From Comamonas sp. KCTC 72670 (GTDB taxonomy: Bacteria; Myxococcota; Myxococcia; Myxococcales; Myxococcaceae): a stretch of 64,000 bases of DNA. Position numbers and translations under genes: made by a program. Location: NCBI GenBank assembly GCA_014656495.1, contig BNCN01000011.1, forward strand, positions 62,001 through 126,000, read 5' to 3'. A model generated the notes under the pieces. That model did not search any database, had not been told where the DNA came from, and worked only from the letters and a program-made list of their open reading frames with translations. This document shows, in pieces, positions 53,513-62,830 of this stretch (position 1 is its first letter; each line of letters opens with the position of its first letter).

Positions 53513-55036
53513 GTGAACAGGCCCTACCAGTTGAAACTCCCTCCCGGCGCCGTCACCTCGCTGCTCCTCCGGCTGGAGCCGCGCAGCGCCACGCCGCTCC
53601 ACGAGCAGATTTTCGAGGGCGTCCGCCTGCGCATCCTCCGTGGTGAACTGGCGTCCGGGTGGCGGCTCCCCTCCTCTCGCCAGCTCGCCGCGGAGCTGGA
53701 TGTGGCCCGAAGCACTGTCCTCCAGGCGCTGGATGCGCTCGCCGCCGAGGGCTACATCGTGACCCGCGCGGGCGCTTCGACCCGCGTCGCGCCCGAGCTG
53801 CCCATCGCGCCCGAGGACCGTCCCCGGAGCCACGCTTCACGCATGTCCCGGGGGCCCCGGCTCTCCCATTCGGCGCGGGCCCGGAAGCCAATACCGGTTG
53901 GCGCGCCCCGTCTGGGTACGGCGCCTCGCGCCTTTCGTCCGGGAGTCCCCGCCCTCGACCTGTTTCCGGCCGCGCTGTGGGGCCGCACCGTGACGCGCGT
54001 TCATGCGCGCGCGAGTACCGGGCTGCTGGATGGCGGAGACCCCCTGGGCCATGCGCCCTTGCGCGAAGCCATCGCGACCCATGTGTCCTCATCACGGGGT
54101 GTCCGGTGTAGCGCCGAGCAGGTCTTCGTGACCACGGGGACACAGCAAGCGTTCGATGAAATCCTCCGGATCTCGCTCGACCCGGGAGACGCGGTCTGGG
54201 TGGAGGACCCGGGCTATCCCGGCGTGCGTCGCGCGGTGCTCGCCGCTGGGGGCTTCCCGGCTCCCGTCCCCGTGGATTCGGAAGGGCTCGACGTGAGCGA
54301 GGGCATCGCGCGGGCGCGCCATGCTCGCGTGGTGATGGTGGCGCCCTCGCACCAGTATCCGCTGGGCGCCACGCTGAGCCTGGTCCGGCGGATGGCCCTG
54401 TTGAAGTGGGCGGAGCGCACGCGGTCGGTCATCATCGAAGACGACTACGACAGCGAGTTCCGTCACCGGGGCCGTCCCCTCACCGCGCTGCAGGGGCTCG
54501 ATGAAGCGGGCTGTGTCGTCTACGTGGGCACCTTCAGCAAGTCGATGTTCCCTGGACTTCGACTGGGCTTCTTCGTCGCGCCGCCCACGCTGGTGGATGC
54601 ATTCGCCTCGACCCGAGCAGCGTTTCCCGCGCCGGCCTCCGCCCTGGAGCAAGCGGCGTTGGCGGTGTTCATCGAAGAAGGCCACTTCGCGCGGCACTTG
54701 CGAAGGATGCGGGTGGCGTATTGGGAGCGCGGTGAAGCCTTGCTCGAAGCCCTTCGGGCCGATTGCGCCGGAGCCCTGACGCCCCGTGACTGTGACACCG
54801 GCATGCAGCTCACCGCATCGCTCGCGGCGCCCCTGTCCGACGTGAGCGTCCGCGACGAAGCAGCCCGTCGCGGCGTGGAGGTGGCCGCGCTGTCCGAATA
54901 CGCCTTCAGCCGGCGCCGTGAAGCAGGCCTCGTGTTTGGCTTTGGGTGTGTCCGGCCAGAGGCCCTCCGTGAAGGGACGCGAACGCTAGCCCGTGCGCTG
55001 GAGGCCGCGCAGGGGCGCGGTGGGGGGATTGAATAA
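53513..55036 (+). CDS. MocR-family (GntR/aminotransferase) regulator
   Basis: This 507-residue regulator has an N-terminal GntR winged helix (residues about 20-90, PLHEQIFEGVRLRILRGELASG, RQLAAELDVARSTVLQALD) and a C-terminal class I aminotransferase-like domain (about 150-500). The PLP lysine motif VYVGTFSKSMFPGLRLGF is intact, so it can bind PLP. MocR proteins sense PLP or amino compounds; PdxR controls vitamin B6 genes. The start is GTG 53513. It is divergent from the NIPSNAP/DUF1579 genes, which are candidate targets. No pdx gene is nearby, so I give no symbol. Confidence 0.9.
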   Translation: MNRPYQLKLPPGAVTSLLLRLEPRSATPLHEQIFEGVRLRILRGELASGWRLPSSRQLAAELDVARSTVLQALDALAAEGYIVTRAGASTRVAPELPIAPEDRPRSHASRMSRGPRLSHSARARKPIPVGAPRLGTAPRAFRPGVPALDLFPAALWGRTVTRVHARASTGLLDGGDPLGHAPLREAIATHVSSSRGVRCSAEQVFVTTGTQQAFDEILRISLDPGDAVWVEDPGYPGVRRAVLAAGGFPAPVPVDSEGLDVSEGIARARHARVVMVAPSHQYPLGATLSLVRRMALLKWAERTRSVIIEDDYDSEFRHRGRPLTALQGLDEAGCVVYVGTFSKSMFPGLRLGFFVAPPTLVDAFASTRAAFPAPASALEQAALAVFIEEGHFARHLRRMRVAYWERGEALLEALRADCAGALTPRDCDTGMQLTASLAAPLSDVSVRDEAARRGVEVAALSEYAFSRRREAGLVFGFGCVRPEALREGTRTLARALEAAQGRGGGIE

Positions 55037-55065
55037 CAGCCGCGACGTTGTTTAGACAGGGCGGT

Positions 55066-55812
55066 TCAGTGACGCCGCCTGCTTGAGTCGAACGCGCCAC
55101 CGTAGACAAGCAGTTTTGATGGCAGATCGAACACATCTTGGCGAGCCCCGAGATCCTTCGGGTGTTGCTCCTCCGTTACGACAGAACTCCGTGGCGGCCG
55201 TACCGCTATGTTCTTCAGAGGCAGCGTGCGCCCAATCACGACTCGGCGCCCCGCGCGAACTTTACTCGGGGCAGCACGGGCGGGACGCGTCTCGCGAGGG
55301 AGCATCCTGTGTACTTTGAACAAGTGCTTGTTCATCCCTTTCTTGCTGATAGGAACGCCACACTTGGGACACCGTCGTGGTCGTGACTTCTTGGCTTGAG
55401 CTGAAAGAGACCCTTGCCCCTTCGCCGACGAATTTGAAACAGGCCGCTTCGAACAATTGCGCGAATGCGCCTCAATCCTTGAGCGCAGCATTCGTTCGGA
55501 ACACCAGCGACACTTTTCGTAAAGAAAGGTTCTCGGGCAGGCCTTGAGGTGCGCGGCAAAAGCTTTCTTCGTCATCAGTGCACGACAACCTGGGCACTGA
55601 ATCTTGGGGCCCTCGAAAGGTTTTCGAGCCAGCGAGGCCACAGCCGGAAGAGAGCGGGAGCGGGCGACGACACTGCCCTGCCTTCTTGCCTTTCCCGACT
55701 TTTGAGGCTTCCGAGCGGGCTTCGGCGCAGGCTGCGGCAGCTCAGCAAATGCCCCTTTCCCTCCACAAAAATAACAGGCCTCATTGCTCCCCCCGCATGG
55801 GCAAGGCTTCAT
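55066..55812 (-). CDS. Zinc-finger protein with lower GC than its neighbours
   Basis: This 248-residue basic protein starts with a Cys cluster (MKPCPCGGSNEACYFCGGKG, SEC-C/DnaJ-like). After a Lys/Arg-rich linker it has three zinc-finger-like units: CPGC-x12-H-x3-C, CRWC-x12-H-x3-C and CPKC-x12-H-x4-H, like C2HC/C2H2 fingers. Nucleic-acid or protein binding is likely. GGGAGG precedes the ATG at 55812. Its codons use more A/T than the neighbours, which suggests recent arrival. I do not recognise a named family. Confidence 0.7.
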   Translation of the reverse strand: MKPCPCGGSNEACYFCGGKGAFAELPQPAPKPARKPQKSGKARRQGSVVARSRSLPAVASLARKPFEGPKIQCPGCRALMTKKAFAAHLKACPRTFLYEKCRWCSERMLRSRIEAHSRNCSKRPVSNSSAKGQGSLSAQAKKSRPRRCPKCGVPISKKGMNKHLFKVHRMLPRETRPARAAPSKVRAGRRVVIGRTLPLKNIAVRPPRSSVVTEEQHPKDLGARQDVFDLPSKLLVYGGAFDSSRRRH

Positions 55813-56163
55813 GCGAACCTCCCGCCTGAAAGTATAGCGCAGTCCCCTGCTATTCGGTCCACACCAGGGTCGGCAGGTGAACGTTTGTACTGGCTTGGGC
55901 ACACTGCATTGCGGCTTGGCGCTGCCCCCAATCCCGAGGTTGCATTGTGCGGAGGGAGAACCATCCGCCGATGCGCTGCATCGCAGCCTGCCGCGGACAA
56001 CGTGAATCTCGTCCCCCCCGACACCTGCGAGTTACGCCTCGCCACAACTGCATTACCGTCTTCATATGGGCCCCTTGCATATACGGGGCGCTTCGGCGGG
56101 AGAGCGGTGTACCCTTCACGGCGCACACGCGTTCGGCACTCGCGGCGGACACAGGGGGGCACC
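55813..56163. other. Lower-GC gap before the HEAT-repeat gene
   Basis: These 351 bases share the lower GC of the zinc-finger gene. A leftward frame of about 80 codons is open here (QLWRGVTRRCRGG), but it has no likeness or good ribosome site, so I do not call it. The right part should contain the promoter of the HEAT-repeat gene. Confidence 0.4.
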
Positions 56164-56997
56164 ATGAGCCATCTCGAGGAGCGCAGCACCGAAGCCCTCA
56201 TCCAGGCGTCACTTGAAGGTGACGAGGACGATGAGCGCGCTTGGGACGCAATCTGGGCGCTGCGTCGCCGAGGGACGCGTGACGTGCTGGACGCCGCCAT
56301 CCAACTTCTGGGGGATTCCTCCGCGAAGGCGCGGGGGCGCGGGGCAGCCATCCTGGGTCAGCTCGGGAAAGAGGCTCCAACCTTCCCGAAGGAGTGCGGA
56401 GATGCGCTGATGGGCCAACTACGGCGGGAGCAGGAGCCCGCGGTCCTGTCGGCCATCGGCGTCGCGCTGAGTCAGCTACAAGAGCCGCGCGCCCTTCCCC
56501 AGCTCGTCACCCTGGCGAGTCACCCCTCCGAGGAGGCGCGGTATGGCGCGGCGCATGGACTCGCGGTCCTGGCTGCGCCGGAAGCCGTGGATGCGCTCAT
56601 CCGGCTCTCGGCCGACACGGACCGCGACGTCCGGGACTGGGCGACCTTTGGCCTGGGCACGATGATGGAGGAGATCGACACCCCCGAGCTGCGTGATGCG
56701 CTCGCGGCGCGGCTCGCCGACGAGGATCCTGAAATCGTCGGGGAAGCCCTGGTGGGGCTCGCGTACCGCAAGGACCCACGCGCGATCGAACCCGTACGCG
56801 AGGCGCTTCGCGGGGATGCGGTCATGGTGTACGCCTTGGAGGCAGCCGCCGAGCTCGGCGACCCGAGCTTCCATCCATTGCTCCTCGCCATTCGCGATGC
56901 CCATGCCCCATCGGACAGCTACTTCGACCGCGTCCTGAAGGACGTCCTCTCCCAATTCGAACAGAGAAACAGCGCCGAAGCCGATGAACCGACCTGA
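56164..56997 (+). CDS. HEAT-repeat protein
   Basis: A 277-residue protein made of HEAT/PBS-lyase-like repeats: DDERAWDAIWALRRRGTRDV, KARGRGAAILGQLGKEA, EEARYGAAHGLAVLAAPEAV, RDVRDWATFGLGTMMEE, and PEIVGEALVGLAYRKDPRA. Such alpha-solenoids hold protein partners. No signal peptide is seen. A GGGGG stretch 6 bases before the ATG sets the start; the frame is open upstream but without protein likeness. Its last 14 bases overlap the following membrane-protein gene, which suggests coupled translation and a shared function. Confidence 0.85.
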   Translation: MSHLEERSTEALIQASLEGDEDDERAWDAIWALRRRGTRDVLDAAIQLLGDSSAKARGRGAAILGQLGKEAPTFPKECGDALMGQLRREQEPAVLSAIGVALSQLQEPRALPQLVTLASHPSEEARYGAAHGLAVLAAPEAVDALIRLSADTDRDVRDWATFGLGTMMEEIDTPELRDALAARLADEDPEIVGEALVGLAYRKDPRAIEPVREALRGDAVMVYALEAAAELGDPSFHPLLLAIRDAHAPSDSYFDRVLKDVLSQFEQRNSAEADEPT

Positions 56998-57964
56998 ACC
57001 CCGGCACATGCCAATGACACCCGGTACCACCGACGTACCCGTCGTCGTCTACCACGACCTCGAGAGCTGGGCGGCGATGCGGGTGCTCAGCCTGGTGGCG
57101 CTCATTGTCCTCGTCGTCGCGCATGTCTTCGACGTGGACCTGGGTGTGTTCTGGGTCTTCGCGTACGGCATTCCGGGCAGCACGGCGGCAATCGCGGTGA
57201 TGGGCCGCCGGCGCATCGAGCTGGACTCCACGGGCATCCGGGTCTATCGGCGCGGCAAGCTGCGTTTGCAGCGTCCGCTCTCTTCCTTCTCGCGGCTGAA
57301 GCCCCTGTTCGCGGGGACGGTGGCCATCGTCTTCGACGATGGTGCGTGGACGTGGATTCCCTCGGTGGGTCAGGAGGGAACAACCCTCCTGGACTTTCTC
57401 TCCGCGACGCGCGAGGCGGAGGTCGTCCGCGGGCCGACCCGCGGCTCGAATGTGCTCGAGATGCGGGTGACCGCGCTGCGATTTCCCGCGGGGACGTGTG
57501 TCGGCTGTGGCCGCGAGGCCACCACCACCGTGGATTTCGAGGCGAGCTCCGGATGGAACTTCATCTTCGTCTCCTGGGGTGTCAGCCGCACGCTGCGGGC
57601 GCCGGCTTGTGAGCGCTGCCAATCGCGGCGCAAGTGGCTGTTCCGGGGAGCGTTTGCACTCCCAGCGGTCTCGATGCTCTACGTCCTGCCCGGTCCGTGG
57701 TCACCGCCGGGGCAGCCGGACCCGATTCGGACCGTCGCCTTCATCGTCGCGGTGTCTTCCTTCCTGGGGCTGATTCGGTGGGGAGATGCCTTGTTCGACC
57801 GGTGGCTCTTCGGGCTCTGGGGCTTCTCCTTGTCGAGAGACACCTCACGCGTGCGGCTGCGCGTGCGAGACCCTGGCTTGCGCCACGACATCGCCGGGCT
57901 GGCGCGTTCTCCAGGCACGGGCGTGGCCGCCGTCGATGCCGAGGGCACGACGTACGTGCTCTGA
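56984..57964 (+). CDS. Membrane protein with a Cys-pair domain
   Basis: This 326-residue protein has a hydrophobic N-terminal pair of helices (VLSLVALIVLVVAHVFDV, GVFWVFAYGIPGSTAAIAVMG), a PH-like cytosolic stretch (RIELDSTGIRVYRRGKLRL), a zinc-type pair CVGC and CERC (treble-clef-like), then two more helices (GAFALPAVSMLYVLPG, TVAFIVAVSSFLGLI). The function is unknown. The start is uncertain: ATG 56984 overlaps the HEAT gene, while ATGs at 57008 and 57014 are just beyond it. Confidence 0.7.
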   Translation: MNRPEPRHMPMTPGTTDVPVVVYHDLESWAAMRVLSLVALIVLVVAHVFDVDLGVFWVFAYGIPGSTAAIAVMGRRRIELDSTGIRVYRRGKLRLQRPLSSFSRLKPLFAGTVAIVFDDGAWTWIPSVGQEGTTLLDFLSATREAEVVRGPTRGSNVLEMRVTALRFPAGTCVGCGREATTTVDFEASSGWNFIFVSWGVSRTLRAPACERCQSRRKWLFRGAFALPAVSMLYVLPGPWSPPGQPDPIRTVAFIVAVSSFLGLIRWGDALFDRWLFGLWGFSLSRDTSRVRLRVRDPGLRHDIAGLARSPGTGVAAVDAEGTTYVL

Positions 57965-58106
57965 GACTCGCGGTCTCACGCGCCAGCCACGGCGGTCCTG
58001 TTCCCCGCAAGCAGCGGACGTTGGGGCATGCCGAAAGCCCCGAAAGACGCCATCGCCCCTCCGGGCCACGTCACGGGCGGCCCCGCCCCGCGATAGAGTC
58101 CCGCGG

Positions 58107-60038
58107 ATGTCCCTTGCGAGAACCTCCTGGCTCTGGGCCCTCCTGCTGGTCCTCTCCGCCTGTACCTCCGACTCGCCCCCTTCCACGCCCGACTCCGGCA
58201 CACCAGGACAGCGTGGCCAGGTGGCAGGACAGGCCCTGCTCCAAGGGGCGGCCTCCCATGAAGGCATCCTCCTCACACTCCAGGGGACCGAGCACCGCGC
58301 CTCCACCAACGCGGAGGGCCGCTTCACGCTGGAGGCCGTCCCCGAGGGCACCCACACGCTGGTGGCGCAGAAACCGGGCTACCGCGATGCCACGCAGCGC
58401 GTGCAGGTGCTTGCGGGCGAGACGGCCACCGCCACGCTCCAGCTCACGGCGGAGCTCGGGGAGCTGCAAGGTCTCGTCATCAGTGAGAATGCGGCCCCTG
58501 TTCCCGGCGCGCGCGTGACGCTGCTGGAGACCGGCACCACCCGGACCACCGACGAACAAGGCTCCGTCCACCTCGGCGCAATCGCGTTGGGCACCTACAC
58601 CGTGGTGGCCGAGAAGGAAGGCCACGTCCGCGCCCAGGAGACAGTCCGCGTCACGAACGTCGAGTTCTCCCGGGTCACCCTCACCCTCCAGCGAGAGCGA
58701 GGCAGCCTGAGCGGCACCGCGCTGCTCGAAGGCGCCACCGCGCATGACGGCACCTCCCTCACGCTGCTGGAGAACGGCGCCACCACGACCGCGAATGCGC
58801 AGGGCCACTTCACCTTCACCAGCGTCCCCACGGGGACGTACACGGTGCAGGCCCGAAGGGCCCTCTACGCCGACGCCCGGCAGTCCGTGGAGGTCCGCGC
58901 GAACACGCCGAGCCAGGTCAACCTGACGCTGAATCGACTCCAGGCCCCGGAGCTCATCGTGCCCGCGCTGGCCGTCCAACGCGGACACCTGCGGCTGACA
59001 GGCGCCCACTTCGGAACGGAGCAAGGCAGCCACGGCATCACGCTGGGCGGTGTGGAGGTGGACGAGTACCTCGCCTGGTCCGACGCGGAGGTCGTGGTGC
59101 GCGTGCCCGAGAGCCTCGCACCCGGCGTGCACGAGCTGGTCATGACCTCCGGCGTGAGCTGGCGGCCCGACGTCACCGCCTCGGTGCGAGTGCTGCGCCA
59201 GCAAACCCTGTCGTACTCCGCCAATTGGGGCATGGGCGTGCTGCCCGACAACACCCTCACCGTCTGGGGCTCCGCCCATGCCTCGAACGGCATCACGCCG
59301 GTGCCCTCCGCCCTCTCCGACGTCGTGAGCGTGGCCGCCGGGATGTCCTTCGCGGTGGCCTTGCAGGCGGATGGGAGCGTCATCAAGTGGGGAGGGCCGG
59401 AGCCCATCCCCGTGCCCGATGGCCTGTCGGACGTGGTGGCCATCAGCGCGAGTGGCACCCGTGCCCTCGCGCTCAAGCGGGATGGAAGCGTCGTCACCCT
59501 CGCCGCGGGCAGCGCCGAGGAGACGCCCGTGCCCGAAGGGCTCCGGGGTGTGGTCGCGATCTCCGCGGGGCCGTTCCACGGCATGGCGCTCAAGGCGGAC
59601 GGCACCGTCGCCGTCTGGGGACAGGACGTCTTCGACCTCCAGGGTGTCCCGGCGGGCCTGCAGGACGCGGTGGCCATCGCCAACACGAGCAACAGCGCCC
59701 TGGCGCTGCGGGCGGATGGAAGCGCGGCCGTCTGGGGCTATGGCGCGGCGTACTACGACCTCGCGAGCACGCCAGACCTCAGCGATGTCGTCGAGGTCGC
59801 GGGTGGCGAACACCACTACATGGCGCTCCGCTCCAGCGGCAGCGTCCTCGCCTGGGGAAACAGCGCCTTTGGACAGACGACGCTGCCCTCGGGCTTGACG
59901 GATGTCGCCGCCGTCGCGGGGCAGGCCTTCAACAAGAGCCTGGCGCTCCGGTGGAACGGCACCCTCGCGAACTGGGGGGACGCAACGCCCGCGAACCTGC
60001 CGCCACCGGGACTCGTCCTCCGCGTCCCGGCCCGGTAG
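58107..60038 (+). CDS. RCC1-repeat lipoprotein with carboxypeptidase-regulatory domains
   Basis: This 643-residue surface lipoprotein has lipobox LLVLSAC. Three tandem carboxypeptidase-regulatory-like beta-sandwiches (about 75 residues each) follow, each ending in a pattern such as EGTHTLVAQKPGY, LGTYTVVAEKEGH or TGTYTVQARRALY. A TIG/IPT-like domain comes next (ELIVPALAVQRGHLRLTGAHFGTE). A C-terminal RCC1 propeller has blades such as VVSVAAGMSFAVALQADGSVIKWG and VVAISAGPFHGMALKADGTVAVWG. Large adhesive or sensory surface proteins of this kind are typical of myxobacteria. It is transcribed alone. Confidence 0.85.
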   Translation: MSLARTSWLWALLLVLSACTSDSPPSTPDSGTPGQRGQVAGQALLQGAASHEGILLTLQGTEHRASTNAEGRFTLEAVPEGTHTLVAQKPGYRDATQRVQVLAGETATATLQLTAELGELQGLVISENAAPVPGARVTLLETGTTRTTDEQGSVHLGAIALGTYTVVAEKEGHVRAQETVRVTNVEFSRVTLTLQRERGSLSGTALLEGATAHDGTSLTLLENGATTTANAQGHFTFTSVPTGTYTVQARRALYADARQSVEVRANTPSQVNLTLNRLQAPELIVPALAVQRGHLRLTGAHFGTEQGSHGITLGGVEVDEYLAWSDAEVVVRVPESLAPGVHELVMTSGVSWRPDVTASVRVLRQQTLSYSANWGMGVLPDNTLTVWGSAHASNGITPVPSALSDVVSVAAGMSFAVALQADGSVIKWGGPEPIPVPDGLSDVVAISASGTRALALKRDGSVVTLAAGSAEETPVPEGLRGVVAISAGPFHGMALKADGTVAVWGQDVFDLQGVPAGLQDAVAIANTSNSALALRADGSAAVWGYGAAYYDLASTPDLSDVVEVAGGEHHYMALRSSGSVLAWGNSAFGQTTLPSGLTDVAAVAGQAFNKSLALRWNGTLANWGDATPANLPPPGLVLRVPAR

Positions 60039-60120
60039 CCCGAGCACGTCCCGGCTCGAACGCTGCCCCCACCTGGAGCGCGCTGCATCGCCTGCGTCCG
60101 CGCGATGCACGCGTCCGGGT

Positions 60121-60834
60121 TCAACCTCGGTGGCCTCCTTCGGTGTCGTCGGTGTCTACAGCGACGCCGTCCCCACCCATCCCACCAGCCCCCGCGGCCC
60201 CACCGCCCCCAGCACCACCGCCCCCTCGCCCACCGCCCTTTTCGCCGCCCTTGCCGCCTCCTCCGCCGCTGGGACGCAAGGGACCCTGGTCGGGAATCGC
60301 GAGCCCGTGGGGAATGGGCTCGAGGTCGAGCGCCCGGCGGATGAAATCGCGCAGCGACACGACCAGCCGCGCCGTGCCGACCTTGCGCCCGGCGACCATG
60401 TCTGCGGCGGCCTCCGCCGCGAGCCGCACCTGCTCCTCGGTGCCGAGCAGCATCACATCCGACAGCGCCGCCTCGACCGCGTCGCGCGTGCGCCGACGGC
60501 GTTCGAGCGCCGGGTGGTCGAGCGGCGACGCGAGCACGAGGCCCGGGTCGGGTTCCTGAGCGAGTGGCTCACCCGCCGCGAGCCGGCGCCGCAGGTCGCC
60601 CAGGTGGGTCGGGTCCACGACGAGCTCGCCGGTGAATGAGCCGCCCAGCGTCTTGTACGCGGCGATGAGCGTCTTCAGCCGCTCGTTGATTTGACGGTTC
60701 TCGCGTTCGCGCCGGCGCTGCACGGTCTGCATCACCAGCAGGCGCAGGCTGACGACCACCAGCGACACCAGCACGAGGCTGGTCAGCGTCGCCGCGAGGG
60801 CCCGCCAGGAAGTGAAGTCGAGAGCGCTCATCAT
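60121..60834 (-). CDS. Single-pass membrane protein with glycine-rich tail
   Basis: This 237-residue protein has one N-terminal transmembrane helix (ATLTSLVLVSLVVVSLRLLVM). A charged coiled-coil-like stretch (RRRERENRQINERLKTLIAAYKTLGG) and helices follow, and the last 50 residues are a glycine-rich tail (KGGEKGGGRGGGGAGGGG) with an acidic end. A match to a described family was not apparent. The start is one of two adjacent ATGs (60834, 60831) without a clear ribosome site; a GTG lies two codons upstream. Confidence 0.65.
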   Translation of the reverse strand: MMSALDFTSWRALAATLTSLVLVSLVVVSLRLLVMQTVQRRRERENRQINERLKTLIAAYKTLGGSFTGELVVDPTHLGDLRRRLAAGEPLAQEPDPGLVLASPLDHPALERRRRTRDAVEAALSDVMLLGTEEQVRLAAEAAADMVAGRKVGTARLVVSLRDFIRRALDLEPIPHGLAIPDQGPLRPSGGGGGKGGEKGGGRGGGGAGGGGAAGAGGMGGDGVAVDTDDTEGGHRG

Positions 60835-60997
60835 CGGCACGAGGATAACGCGTCCACCGCGAAGTCGCCTCGACACGCACATCCGTGCCGCGGCCCGTCT
60901 GTCATCGACTTCGTCCGGCAGGAACGACCCGGATTCAATGCGCGTTGCGTATCTCCCCGGACAGGGCTTGCCGCCTTTTCCATGGCTGGGGGATTCA

Positions 60998-62656
60998 ATG
61001 CGCGGGTTGAAGTGGTCCGTCCTCGTTGGGTCGACGTGTGTGATGACGCTGGTGGGCTGTGGCTCACCCGAGCAGGACTCGCGTGAGCTCACGCAGAGCC
61101 CCGCTCCGAACGGGCCGAGCTCCGAGTCGCCGGGCCATTGCAGCCCGACGGGTGAGCCGCCGGCGGAGGGATGCATCGGTGACGCGGGGACGACCGAAGA
61201 CGCGGGGACACCTGATGACGCGGGCCTCCCGAGCGATGCGGTGCTGGTGACGAACACCACGCGCTTCTATACGTCGGTGGGAACCTCCGAGCGGGTGGAG
61301 GATTTGTCGGCGCAGCCTCCCGAGCTCTATGTGCCGCACGGCTCGACGTTCAGCCTGCTGCTGGGCTCCGCGGTGCCGGGCGGGTGGCGGTTCACGGGTG
61401 TGCCCTCCGGGCCGTACTACCTGCGCGTGGGGACGAACTACATCGTCTCGAGCGCGCGCCACGTCGATGTGGGCATCAACAAGCTGGGACGTCCGGACAC
61501 CGTGTACTCGGACTTCTACTTCACGCCGCTGCAGCTGAACCTGGTGAACACGGCGCCGTGGACGAACTGGTCGAGCCCGTCCCTTCCAGGCTCCAGCCTC
61601 CAGCTCGCGTCCGCGCAGGTGGACCTGTATGGCGCCCTGAGCCTCACCGACTTCATCCCCGACGGCGAGACGCGCATCCTCACCTTCAACGCCGAGCTGT
61701 GGGCCGGCACGGGCAACATCCCCGTCTTCGAGGCGAGCAAGGGAGATCGGCTCTACGTCTCACAGCACAGCCAGTACCCCGCGGGGACGGCGCCGGATGG
61801 CACCGAGCTGGGGTACTCCGCCTTGGACCGCGCGGTGGAGGTGGGCGCGTTCGACTTCACCCCGGATGGTGCCACGCCCCTGCCGCTTGCGGGCGTGATG
61901 CAGCCGGCGCCCCGGACGGAGTTCCCGCTCGAGTGGCGTCTGCCGGCCTACACGCTCTGGACCACGGACGCACACCCGCTCGCGACGCCGTCCATCCCCA
62001 CCTTCTCCGCCATCCCCGCCGCGCACGGCACGAATGACGGCTGGATTGGCTACTCGGGAGAGTTGCTCACCCTGCAGATGCCGCGCGCCGCGTCGTACAA
62101 CTTCACGCAGCGGCTGCAGTTCGGAAATCCGTTCCCGTCGACCTGGGGCGTGGTGGGCATGGGCAGCTACTCGTTCCGTGTCCAACAGCTGCTTCCGAAC
62201 GGTTCGGGCCGGCATGTCAACCTGACGGGCAGCATCGCGACGTGGGACGAGTTCAACAGCCTCATCGCGAGCCCTGTTCAGCCGCGCGTGTCGCCGCCGC
62301 GGTCGCTGACCATTGACGGCGTACCCGCCAGCACCCAGCGCGAGGTGGGGTCGGCCAGCCCGGTCATCGCCTGGCTGCCGCCGGCCCAGGGCTCCGTCAA
62401 CGCCTACCGGCTGGCGCTCCTCCGCTATCTCCCGGAGGTGAACGCCCTGGTCACCGATGGCGCCCTCTACGTGTCGGGCTCGGCCACCCAGGTGCGGCTG
62501 CCTCCCGGCATGCTGAAGCCAGACAGCATCTATTACCTGCGCCTGTCCGCCTTCGACAGCGCCGGCTACGACATCGAGCGCGACCCGTTCCACACCCGCG
62601 AGGCCCTGCCCATGGCCCGCGCGGATGCGTTCAGCTCGCTCTTCACCACGCCGTGA
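60998..62656 (+). CDS. Large exported lipoprotein
   Basis: This 552-residue protein has lipobox MTLVGCGS, an Asp/Ala/Gly-rich linker (GDAGTTEDAGTPDDAG), and a beta-rich body (YFTPLQLNLVNTAP, FEASKGDRLYVSQHSQYP, then RLALLRYLPE near a fibronectin-III-like end). The function is unknown; the last 110 residues (VIAWLPPAQGSVNAYRLAL) look like a fibronectin type III domain. GGGGGA lies 5 bases before the ATG at 60998. A 14-base copy of the start region with an in-frame ATG lies exactly 60 bases upstream. Confidence 0.72.
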   Translation: MRGLKWSVLVGSTCVMTLVGCGSPEQDSRELTQSPAPNGPSSESPGHCSPTGEPPAEGCIGDAGTTEDAGTPDDAGLPSDAVLVTNTTRFYTSVGTSERVEDLSAQPPELYVPHGSTFSLLLGSAVPGGWRFTGVPSGPYYLRVGTNYIVSSARHVDVGINKLGRPDTVYSDFYFTPLQLNLVNTAPWTNWSSPSLPGSSLQLASAQVDLYGALSLTDFIPDGETRILTFNAELWAGTGNIPVFEASKGDRLYVSQHSQYPAGTAPDGTELGYSALDRAVEVGAFDFTPDGATPLPLAGVMQPAPRTEFPLEWRLPAYTLWTTDAHPLATPSIPTFSAIPAAHGTNDGWIGYSGELLTLQMPRAASYNFTQRLQFGNPFPSTWGVVGMGSYSFRVQQLLPNGSGRHVNLTGSIATWDEFNSLIASPVQPRVSPPRSLTIDGVPASTQREVGSASPVIAWLPPAQGSVNAYRLALLRYLPEVNALVTDGALYVSGSATQVRLPPGMLKPDSIYYLRLSAFDSAGYDIERDPFHTREALPMARADAFSSLFTTP

Positions 62657-62830
62657 TGCGCTGACGGCTTCCTCACGCACGAGGGTGGTCAAGCGAATGC
62701 GCCTTGACCCTCGCTGGGCGTGCAACTCGAGCCAAATCCGCCCTGGCCTCAATCCATGCCAATCCCGTGTTTGATATACTGAAGCCCGTGATGACTCGGC
62801 GTTGTCACGGACACTGCAGATAGGGAGCGC

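Noticed and set aside
55850..56084. A short leftward frame with several cysteines in the lower-GC region
   Set aside because: No ribosome site fits, no likeness is seen, and base composition explains the open frame.
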